From Deltaproteobacteria bacterium (lineage in GTDB: Bacteria > Desulfobacterota > Desulfuromonadia > Desulfuromonadales > BM103): a stretch of 8,497 nucleotides of DNA. Below, piece after piece: positions 1-4,910 of the stretch. The notes beneath the pieces are model-generated. The model saw nothing but the letters and a program-made list of their open reading frames with translations. It did not search any database and was not told the DNA's origin. The stretch lies in NCBI GenBank assembly GCA_019313105.1, contig JAFDBW010000056.1, positions 1 to 8,497 of the forward strand. The letters run 5' to 3'. The translations under genes were made by a program, and so were the position numbers. Each line of letters opens with the position of its first letter. Within the stretch, counting starts at the first letter, position 1.

Positions 1-144
1 GCCTTGCGACGGACGGGCCAGGTTGCCTTGCGACGGACGGGCCAGGTTGCCTTGCGACGGACGGGCCAAATTGCCTTGCGATGGACGGGCCAGGTTGCCT
101 TGCGATGGACGGGCCACATTCATTTGTGATGGGCGGGGGCTGTT
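1..144. repeat. 24-bp tandem repeat, five good copies plus one degenerate
   Basis: Units begin at 1, 25, 49, 73, 97 and 121. The first two are identical; the next three differ at a few positions; the sixth (121-144) is strongly diverged. Each unit begins GCCTTGCGAYGGACGGGCCA and ends with four variable bases. In the minus-strand gene each unit encodes one octapeptide (N-L/V-A-R-P-S-Q-G). The unit length is a multiple of three, so copy-number change keeps the frame. The array continues to the window edge, so the total number is unknown. Confidence 0.93.
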
Positions 145-303
145 GCGAATTGAACCGAAGTTCCCGCCACCACCGCGGGAGAAGCTTCGGCCGCCACCAC
201 CGCGGCCACCGCCACCGCCCCTACGGGCCTCGGCGAAATCGGGGAGAATCCAGGCAGCCAGACAAACACAAATCAGCAGGAGTGAAAATCGTCCCATCTT
301 CAT
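1..303 (-). CDS. Secreted Gly-rich protein with octapeptide repeats (3' end outside window)
   Basis: The frame starts at ATG 303-301 and is open to the left edge, so the C-terminus is missing. A Shine-Dalgarno sequence GGAAGGAGG lies six bases upstream. The first ~26 residues look like a Sec signal peptide: MKMGR, then a hydrophobic stretch through LLLICVCLAAWILP, then DFAEA before RRGGGG. Next is a low-complexity Gly/Arg segment (GGGGGRGGGG, RGGGG), then at least six 8-residue repeats with the consensus N-L-A-R-P-S-Q-G; the first copy is degenerate (NSPRPSQM). The start overlaps the stop of the upstream DUF2092 gene as ATGA, so the two are probably translationally coupled and work together in the envelope. 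I do not recognise the family and cannot give a biochemical role. Export and repeat structure are clear; surface exposure or a structural role is inference. Confidence 0.75.
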   Translation of the reverse strand, partial: MKMGRFSLLLICVCLAAWILPDFAEARRGGGGGRGGGGRSFSRGGGGNFGSIRNSPRPSQMNVARPSQGNLARPSQGNLARPSQGNLARPSQGNLARPSQG

Positions 304-1127
304 GGCTGGCCTCCTTCCCCAGTCTGGCGCGGCGGGCCCAAGACCTTGATCCATTCCGAGCCTTTCGGGACAACGAAGGTGAACAGCTCGTCGCTGAAGC
401 GTTCAGGAGTCTCCCAGTCATTGATCAGGGCCATATACTGGGGGCTTCCCGGTGCTTCACGATAATTGATAACGACCTTGCGGATGAAAGGCTTCTCTCC
501 CTGTTCGACCCAGAGCTGCCAGTCCACAGTCTCGCCACGGAAGGACAGTTGCCTGCAGGGCACCTCGTCCAGCAGGCTGTCCCCGACCAGGTCGGCTTCA
601 ATGGCCTGTTCTTCAAGAGGGCTGAGATCGTTGTAGAGAATATCTGCAAGCGGCTGCGGCTCCTTGACCAGCGCCTCCAGCATGTCCAAAGTCGCGTCGA
701 TAGTCGGCGGGGCCTGGACCTGGGTATGCAGGTTCTGGGACAGCTCGGCAATGCTGAGGGTTTTCCCCTGGTACCAGAGCTTGCGCCACCGGCCGTCATC
801 ACGGCGAGACTCGACATACAGTCGGTCCGGGCGCTGCAGCGAGATTTCACCGCTCTTCTCGAATTGCAGGCGTCTGCCGTCGTCCTGGATCACGTCGTAG
901 AAGATCCTGGCCTTGAACTTGAATCTTGGCTGCGCAGTCAGGAAATCCGTGGCTCTTTTTAATTCGGCCAGGGCTTCAGGGTCCCGCAGGCCTTCAGTTG
1001 CAAACTCCTTATCTTCTACTATGGAAGAATCTGACCCTGTAGCTTCGGCAGCGACAGATTGTATGACAAACGCAGGCCAAAGCAGCAGGCAACAAAGGGA
1101 CAATAGAACCCAAAATGGTTTTTTCAT
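300..1127 (-). CDS. DUF2092-type periplasmic protein
   Basis: A 275-residue exported protein. The ATG at 1127-1125 has AAGGGAG four bases upstream and starts the signal peptide MKKPFWVLLSLCCLLLWPAF; a likely signal-peptidase site follows SVAA (~residue 27). The frame is open for 16 more codons upstream, but that extension has no ribosome site and would bury the signal peptide. The mature part begins with an acidic linker, then motifs such as FLTAQPRFKFKARIFYDV, a 'LQRPDRLYVE' strand and 'WYQGKTLSI', which match the DUF2092 family (predicted periplasmic proteins related in fold to LolA/LolB-like half-barrels) as I recall it. Its molecular role is not established. It is the first gene of a two-gene unit with the repeat protein (ATGA overlap) and has its own promoter at 1200-1228. 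Confidence 0.8.
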   Translation of the reverse strand: MKKPFWVLLSLCCLLLWPAFVIQSVAAEATGSDSSIVEDKEFATEGLRDPEALAELKRATDFLTAQPRFKFKARIFYDVIQDDGRRLQFEKSGEISLQRPDRLYVESRRDDGRWRKLWYQGKTLSIAELSQNLHTQVQAPPTIDATLDMLEALVKEPQPLADILYNDLSPLEEQAIEADLVGDSLLDEVPCRQLSFRGETVDWQLWVEQGEKPFIRKVVINYREAPGSPQYMALINDWETPERFSDELFTFVVPKGSEWIKVLGPPRQTGEGGQP

Positions 1128-1199
1128 CTGACTCCCTTTTCGTTGAAATCGTGATCCGAGACAATTTGTCAACATGGCATAACTGGCTGATAAACAGGT

Positions 1200-1228
1200 A
1201 TTATAGTCGGATTCCAGGTAGAGGACAA
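1200..1228 (-). promoter_or_regulatory. Sigma-70-type promoter for the DUF2092 gene
   Basis: Read on the minus strand: -35 TTGTCC (1228-1223, four of six consensus bases), a 17-base spacer, and a perfect -10 TATAAT (1205-1200). Transcription would start near 1193, giving a leader of about 65 bases to the ATG at 1127. It lies wholly in the gap after the membrane-protein gene, so the DUF2092/repeat-protein pair can be transcribed on its own. Confidence 0.65.
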
Positions 1229-1234
1229 ATCGAT

Positions 1235-1276
1235 ATTATCTTTTCCGGCAGCTCAGCTGCCTTCGCATTATCTTCC
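1235..1276. promoter_or_regulatory. Palindrome flanked by direct repeats, upstream of the promoter
   Basis: A perfect 15-base palindrome GGCAGCTCAGCTGCC (1247-1261) is flanked by two copies of ATTATCTT (1235-1242 and 1267-1274) spaced 32 bases apart, about three helical turns. The palindrome centre is about 60 bases upstream of the predicted start of transcription, a usual place for an activator site. It could instead form a short hairpin in the transcript of the upstream membrane-protein gene, but no U-tract follows, so a classical terminator is unlikely. Confidence 0.4.
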
Positions 1277-1318
1277 TGCGACCCTTTGCGCTCCAGGGAA
1301 ACTTATAAAAATGTCAGG

Positions 1319-1900
1319 TCACTTGCATCCTGAATCTCTCATAGCAGCGGTAAAACCGTAAAGGACAAAACATAACGAAACCAGCTGTTGCATTCCCAGC
1401 AATGGTTTGTCCTGAAGGAACATCAGGGTGGCCATGCTGCTATTCATCAGCATAAAGAAGAGCCATCCGTATGAATTTTTCTTCGCCAGCAGGTAAGTGC
1501 CGACCAGGAAACCGATCATGACCCCGATTTCCAGCACTTGGGTCCCGGAGGTAATACCTGCGTAATCGTACAGGCTGTAACCAACGCCCAAAAACAATGC
1601 CGTATAGGTGAACAGAGAGGTCATGAAATCAAGGGGCTTGTTAGGTGCGTCGGTATTCTGCCAGACATTGAACAGACCGAACAGCATAGCGGGAACTCCG
1701 CCGGCCTCTATCGAGGCGGCTATCCAGTCATGCTTGCTGACAAGAATGATGACCCAAGCCGGGACGCCCAGGATGTAGACGGTCCAACCAATGATTCTCA
1801 GCTTTCGCTTGGACGCTTCCGGTCTGCCTTCTGCGAAAGCAAAAAAAACTTTGTTGAGGAGGTAAAATCCGCCGCCCCATGCCTGTAGAACCAAATCCAT
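1319..1900 (-). CDS. Small polytopic membrane protein, PnuC-like
   Basis: A 193-residue protein with about six hydrophobic segments (roughly residues 36-54, 60-80, 92-110, 120-138, 145-161 and 167-183), so an inner-membrane protein. The C-terminal pattern (AKKNSYGWLFFMLMNSSM, then Q..VSL.FVLYGF) and the small size recall nicotinamide riboside/NMN transporters of the PnuC family; this is resemblance only and the substrate is not shown. Start choice: ATG 1900-1898 with AGGA about ten bases upstream is preferred over an in-frame TTG at 1909, which is only one or two bases from that AGGA. A terminator at 1983-2014 separates it from the upstream lipoprotein gene, so it probably has its own promoter in 1901-1982, where I see no convincing one. 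No NAD-related gene is nearby to support the transporter call. Confidence 0.7.
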   Translation of the reverse strand: MDLVLQAWGGGFYLLNKVFFAFAEGRPEASKRKLRIIGWTVYILGVPAWVIILVSKHDWIAASIEAGGVPAMLFGLFNVWQNTDAPNKPLDFMTSLFTYTALFLGVGYSLYDYAGITSGTQVLEIGVMIGFLVGTYLLAKKNSYGWLFFMLMNSSMATLMFLQDKPLLGMQQLVSLCFVLYGFTAAMRDSGCK

Positions 1901-1982
1901 GATCGCCAATTCCTGTTTGATGGGACTCGTCTGGCCAGTATCAAGACTCGGCCCGGAAAATGTGCCGTCTGTGACCGGGGTT

Positions 1983-2014
1983 CAAAAACAAGAGCGACCC
2001 GGGAAAGGTCGCTC
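1983..2014 (-). terminator. Rho-independent terminator of the lipoprotein gene
   Basis: A perfect 8-bp stem GAGCGACC/GGTCGCTC (1992-1999 with 2007-2014) with a 7-base loop. On the minus strand it is followed at once by TTGTTTTTG (1991-1983). It lies 48 bases beyond the stop of the gene ending at 2062. On the plus strand the stem is followed by ACAGTTTTT, so it might also work in that direction, but no plus gene needs it. Confidence 0.8.
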
Positions 2015-2061
2015 ACAGTTTTTATGCTGTCTGAACAGTCTCCAGAAACCCGGCACCGATG

Positions 2062-2673
2062 CTATTGAATGATCTCGCTGGCCTCAAGTTGCTCAACGAT
2101 GGTCGGAATAAGCTGGTTGATTGCCCTCTCCCTGGACCCATCAACTTTGATCTGTGCGAGATAAGACCAGGCCGGCATTTCACTGTCCACATCGTAGAGC
2201 TTGGTCGATATGATGAAATAATCTGAATCGTATTCCCGGTTGTATGAATAACCGTAACCGTAACCGTACCAGCCTCCGTTGCTGTAGACTGCTGTGCCGC
2301 CCAGGATAACACCCCCATACTGGTGGTTGGTGATCTCTTTCTGACTGATTGAGCGTGCGACCAAGACGCTGTCAAAGCCGAGTTCCCTGACTTTTGCCTC
2401 GACAGCTTGCCTGTCGAGCTTTTCCTCCTGAGGCAGGACCTTGTAGCTGGGGATGGCTTCGAGCCCTCGTTTGACAAGCTGGTTGGCGAGGACGTTTTCA
2501 GCCTGCCTGCGGGTACGATCCCGTTTGGCTATGGCGATCAGGAGCATTTTCTGTGGATGAGTCGAGTAAGTCTCTTCTTTCCAGACTTCCAGCTTCTTGA
2601 TCGGGGAGCAGGCTGCCGCAACGGTTACCATCAGCAGGCAGAGGAATAATCTGAAGCGTTTGGGGCTTTTCAC
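2062..2673 (-). CDS. Predicted outer-envelope lipoprotein, unknown function
   Basis: A 203-residue protein starting at GTG 2673-2671, with AAAGGA eight bases upstream. The N-terminus is a lipoprotein signal: MKSPKRFR, a hydrophobic core LFLCLLMVTV, then AAAC with Cys22 as the lipidation site. The -3 residue is Ala rather than Leu, so the lipobox is slightly unusual. The mature part has an alpha/beta pattern: 'KMLLIAIAKRD' (residues 42-52), a helix 'RRQAENVLANQLVKRGLEA', and 'ELGFDSVLVARSIS' (97-110). A Tyr/Gly-rich loop YGYGYGYSY (136-144) follows, then a strand 'DYFIISTKLYDVDS'. The layout (conserved Arg helix, then a strand with a variable Tyr/Gly-rich insert) resembles lipoproteins of the DUF4136 kind, but I cannot be sure. 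It ends in an amphipathic helix. It is monocistronic, with its own terminator. Confidence 0.75.
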   Translation of the reverse strand: MKSPKRFRLFLCLLMVTVAAACSPIKKLEVWKEETYSTHPQKMLLIAIAKRDRTRRQAENVLANQLVKRGLEAIPSYKVLPQEEKLDRQAVEAKVRELGFDSVLVARSISQKEITNHQYGGVILGGTAVYSNGGWYGYGYGYSYNREYDSDYFIISTKLYDVDSEMPAWSYLAQIKVDGSRERAINQLIPTIVEQLEASEIIQ

Positions 2674-2782
2674 GTTGTTGTTCCTTTAATGTCGGGTCTG
2701 AAATGACTGAGCAGTTGATTTCTAACGGCCGGCAAATGCATTGAAACAGAAAACAGCCTAAAGAGGAACTATTTTATTAGGG

Positions 2783-2808
2783 CAGAGATCACTGCATCGA
2801 GACCTCTG
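2783..2808 (-). other. Imperfect hairpin downstream of the hemerythrin gene
   Basis: On the minus strand, CAGAGGUC (2808-2801) can pair with GAUCUCUG (2790-2783) using one G-U pair, with a 10-base loop. No U-tract follows, so this is at best a weak or Rho-assisted 3' end for the transcript that ends at 2876. The pairing is good only in the minus-strand RNA, as expected if it acts there. Confidence 0.3.
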
Positions 2809-2875
2809 AGCAATCTTAAGCATGGTCAAGGATTCGATGGTGGAACTGAGCCAGGAACGCTTCCTTCAGGGAAGG

Positions 2876-3283
2876 TCACCGTGCCGGTCTTATGAAACGG
2901 CCCATCTCCATGTCAACCGTTTTGATGTGATCCACCAGCCAGTCGAGAAACGAGCGGTTAAATCCTGCCAGAAGGTTAATTGATGCGCCCTGTGCCGACA
3001 GCTGTCTTTGAAACGCATGAACCTTGTCGCTCAATGCGCGATGCTCCCAGATGTGGGCTTCCTTGTCAGGGTAATCGGATTGGGCCATCAAGTCCTCTTC
3101 CATGCGGAAATGATTCTCTACATATCGGCCGAGAAAATCAAGCATGCCTGTCAGGCTTTCCTGCCCTTTACCGGCCTTGCAGGCATTCCGGAACTCATCG
3201 TATTTGGCAAATATCTCCTGATGTTGTCAGTCTATCAGATCAACACCTAAGGACAAATCTTCCGACCACTCTAGTGCCATCAT
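2876..3283 (-). pseudogene. Bacteriohemerythrin interrupted by an in-frame UGA
   Basis: Read through, this is a 135-codon bacteriohemerythrin of normal length, an O2-binding four-helix bundle with a di-iron centre. From the ATG at 3283 (a second ATG follows at 3280; AAGGGG upstream) the sequence is MMALEWSEDLSLGVDLID, then UGA at 3229-3227, then QHQEIF. All seven expected iron ligands follow the stop: His21 (QH), His58 and Glu62 (HFRMEE), His77 and His81 (HIWEH), His119 and Asp124 (HIKTVD). The UGA falls on the variable residue of the conserved ID-x-QH motif. Translation from the next in-frame ATG (3145) would give 89 residues lacking the first His and helix. No frameshift is present and the rest is well preserved, so this is a very recent nonsense mutation, a sequencing error, or a read-through gene. 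Selenocysteine insertion is unlikely: the only nearby hairpin (TATTT/AAATA, 13 bases after the UGA) has loop GCC without the usual GU. Confidence 0.85.
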
Positions 3284-3577
3284 CTTCCCCTTTTGCGAAT
3301 TACAGCCTAGTTGCGAAGAGCCTGGATCCGTCAGCCGCGACGGTGTCGAAAATGAGCTTGCATGGTGGTTCTTGCAGTACAGGGTTCGCCACTCGACCGG
3401 GCATTTCAGATGTCCAGTTTAGACGCATCTTGCTTTGCCTGCAAGAAGAGTGTTTGATTGACAAATTCGCAAATCAGCTGCGGATATCAATCAGGCGAAT
3501 CACTGGTTCAACAGCCCTTGAACTGACCGGCAAACAGCGGAGTCTTGTTATCCCTCCGTGCGGGGTTCAAATGCTAA
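3284..3577. other. Gap with no recognisable gene
   Basis: No frame here has a start with a ribosome site plus protein-like composition. A long plus-strand open frame (2980-3642) crosses it but is antisense to the hemerythrin and reads as noise. The hemerythrin promoter should lie in the left part; the minus-strand hexamer TGTAAT (3304-3299) is a possible -10 but has no matching -35. Confidence 0.5.
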
Positions 3578-3617
3578 GCGTTAAAACGAAAAGCCCCAAC
3601 TCCGGGGAGATGGGGCT
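3578..3617 (-). terminator. Rho-independent terminator of the zinc-ribbon/small-protein pair
   Basis: A stem AGCCCCA/TGGGGCT (3592-3598 with 3611-3617) encloses a 12-base loop. On the minus strand it runs into TTTCGTTTT. It lies about 110 bases past the stop of the small gene at 3729 and is the first good termination signal for that operon. On the plus strand no T-run follows, which fits minus-strand use. Confidence 0.7.
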
Positions 3618-3728
3618 GAGCAAACTTTCCACCAACAGTTAATGGTGAATTGATGCTTTGCTTGATGTGAGACTTCAGTCGCGCAACAGATTCACAGATT
3701 ATTCAGAGCGCGCTGATTGGCGAGGAGA

Positions 3729-4019
3729 TCAGTCGGTCGGACTTGTCGCGACAAAGCTCGATTTCCCCTCGGGGTTGTCATGAGCAAAGCTCTGCTGTGT
3801 CCTGTTCGGGAGTTGTTCAGCGGCCTCCTCTCCGAGCAGCAGTCTGCTGCGATGGCCCTGATCTTCATCGTCGCAGAACCGTTCCAGGAATCGTTTGTAT
3901 TCTACAGCATCAGCATAATCTTCGACCTCAATGGCAGAATCTTGCACGCACCATAAATTTTCCATGTCATTGTCTTTCTGAATTATGGGAAAGCATCGCC
4001 TTGAAGAGACATGTTTCAC
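3729..4019 (-). CDS. Small acidic hypothetical protein
   Basis: A 96-residue frame from GTG 4019-4017, or 78 residues from the internal ATG 3965-3963. The GTG forms a 4-base GTGA overlap with the stop of the zinc-ribbon gene, which suggests translational coupling and favours the longer form. Against it, the segment between the two starts (KHVSSRRCFPIIQKDND) is less protein-like, and neither start has a strong ribosome site. The best-looking part is ENLWCVQDSAIEVEDY and the helix DAVEYKRFLERFCDDEDQ (about residues 20-54), with many Glu/Asp; the tail is polar and probably disordered. No membrane segment or signal peptide is seen. I do not recognise it. Its position directly after the zinc-ribbon gene and before the terminator at 3578-3617 suggests a partner of that protein. 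Confidence 0.55.
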   Translation of the reverse strand: MKHVSSRRCFPIIQKDNDMENLWCVQDSAIEVEDYADAVEYKRFLERFCDDEDQGHRSRLLLGEEAAEQLPNRTQQSFAHDNPEGKSSFVATSPTD

Positions 4020-4399
4020 ATGAAAACATAGTCGTCCGATTCAACCAGGTCAGATGTGGACCCGAGAAAAGACCCTGCCTGCGAATCCTCTATGACTTCA
4101 GCCTGGTCGTGTGACAATGAGCAGACCGTTCCGCAGTTGACACATTCCTGGATTTCTTCGTGGAATTGGAATGCATCCAGGTCCGTCTCAATACACAACA
4201 CCGCCTTGCACGTGGGACAGATAAAATCTGAATACGCCGGCACTCTTTTGCTGCTCTTTTGCTTGATGATTATTTGGCTGTTTCCGGACATCGTCCAGAC
4301 AGCTCCGCAATCACCGCATTCGCATACATCCGGGGCAAATCCGTCGGCGTGCAAATCGATTTCAATGTGACCTTTACCTTGACATGATGGGCAGTTCAT
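4016..4399 (-). CDS. Tandem zinc-ribbon protein
   Basis: A 127-residue protein starting at ATG 4399-4397, with AAGGAG six bases upstream. The frame is open further upstream, but that part has no ribosome site. It is two copies of one zinc-ribbon module. Copy 1 has Cys3/Cys6 (CPSC) and Cys28/Cys31 (CGDCG); copy 2 has Cys61/Cys64 (CPTC) and Cys86/Cys89 (CVNCG). The spacing between the two Cys pairs is 21 residues in both copies, and the middle parts still align (IEIDLHADGF and IETDLDAFQF), so this is an internal duplication. Each copy should bind one zinc ion through four Cys. A Ser/Asp/Glu-rich tail follows and ends in DDYVFM. Such ribbons bind nucleic acid or protein partners; which applies here is not shown. 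It heads an operon with the small protein ending at 3729. Confidence 0.75.
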   Translation of the reverse strand: MNCPSCQGKGHIEIDLHADGFAPDVCECGDCGAVWTMSGNSQIIIKQKSSKRVPAYSDFICPTCKAVLCIETDLDAFQFHEEIQECVNCGTVCSLSHDQAEVIEDSQAGSFLGSTSDLVESDDYVFM

Positions 4400-4446
4400 A
4401 AGCTTCTCCTTCTCTGGGGGGCAGATTACGTCCGCCCGTATCTTAA

Positions 4447-4482
4447 GGGATAATAAATAACACAACTGATGTCTATTATCCC
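4447..4482. promoter_or_regulatory. 9-bp inverted repeat between divergent genes (operator-like)
   Basis: GGGATAATA (4447-4455) and TATTATCCC (4474-4482) are perfect inverted copies with an 18-base spacer, so the arm centres are 27 bases apart. The repeat sits between the minus-strand zinc-ribbon gene (start 4399) and the plus-strand small frame (start 4496). Each arm carries TATTAT reading outward, one base from the -10 consensus, so the arms might also be the -10 elements of divergent promoters; no good -35 boxes accompany them. A dimeric regulator site is the other reading. Confidence 0.45.
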
Positions 4483-4495
4483 CGAGAGGAATCTT

Positions 4496-4672
4496 ATGTC
4501 AAGCTTAAAAAATAAAATTACTCATATTTTTCAGCAACTTAGCTCGTTTTTTGTTTTGCTCAGTATACAGTGGGTCTATTTTTTTATACGTCACATGAAG
4601 AAAAAAGGATTAAAAGATAGCAAATCGCCTGAAATTATTTGTTATTACGATTTAAAAACATTGTTTCGCTAA
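4496..4672 (+). CDS. Possible small basic membrane protein in an AT-rich patch
   Basis: A 58-residue frame from ATG 4496, with GAGAGGA five bases upstream. An in-frame ATG at 4469 lies inside the inverted repeat region and is less likely. The predicted product has a polar N-terminus (MSSLKNKITHIFQQ), one hydrophobic segment around FFVLLSIQWVYFFI (residues 18-31), then a Lys-rich stretch (RHMKKKGLKDSK) and a short tail. That layout fits a single-pass small membrane protein. The DNA is about 27% GC, well below its neighbours, so it may be foreign or simply non-coding. I recognise no family. The ribosome site is the main support. Confidence 0.35.
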   Translation: MSSLKNKITHIFQQLSSFFVLLSIQWVYFFIRHMKKKGLKDSKSPEIICYYDLKTLFR

Positions 4673-4797
4673 TCTGATATTTAATTACATTTATGGTCTT
4701 GTGTTGATCAGAAGAATCAGGAGACAGGGGCATAATGGCCAATCCGAAATATATCCCGTTGACGAATTATCGTAATTTTTGCCTTTGGAATCACCTG

Positions 4798-4817
4798 GTG
4801 GCAACCTTTCCTGCCAC
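4798..4817. promoter_or_regulatory. Inverted repeat upstream of the ferritin-like/receiver gene
   Basis: A perfect 6-bp inverted repeat GTGGCA/TGCCAC (4798-4803 with 4812-4817) with an 8-base spacer. It lies 40-60 bases upstream of the TATAAT at 4858, a position suited to an activator site. It does not match a riboswitch I know. Confidence 0.3.
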
Positions 4818-4857
4818 GACAAACCTCTGTAAAATGTATTTCTTGGGCCGGATGCCC

Positions 4858-4863
4858 TATAAT
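4858..4863 (+). promoter_or_regulatory. -10 element for the ferritin-like/receiver gene
   Basis: A perfect TATAAT about 48 bases before the chosen start codon. The sequence 17 bases upstream (TGTATT, 4835-4840) is a poor -35, so the promoter may depend on an activator. The inverted repeat at 4798-4817 would be a candidate site for one. Confidence 0.45.
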
Positions 4864-4910
4864 GAGAAAAAGGGTTGATTGACTGCTCTTCAGAGAAAGA
4901 GGTGAACACC

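Noticed and set aside
81..962. Plus-strand open frame of 293 codons
   Set aside because: It is the mirror of the DUF2092 and repeat-protein genes on minus, which have signal peptides, ribosome sites and a coupled start; the plus frame has none.
1901..1909. Upstream TTG start for the PnuC-like protein
   Set aside because: It lies only one or two bases after the AGGA ribosome site; ATG 1900 is better placed.
3201..3229. SECIS-like hairpin after the hemerythrin UGA
   Set aside because: The 5-bp AU-only stem (TATTT/AAATA) with loop GCC lacks the conserved GU of bacterial SECIS loops, and an ID-x-QH residue is not a redox site.
2980..3642. Long plus-strand open frame of 220 codons
   Set aside because: It is antisense to the well-supported hemerythrin over its first third, has no ribosome site, and its composition (Ser, Arg, Pro, Cys-rich with no pattern) is that of a shadow frame.
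4800..4816. Sigma-54-like TGGCA...TGCC before the ferritin-like gene
   Set aside because: The GG and GC are eleven bases apart rather than ten, and this spacing is strict.
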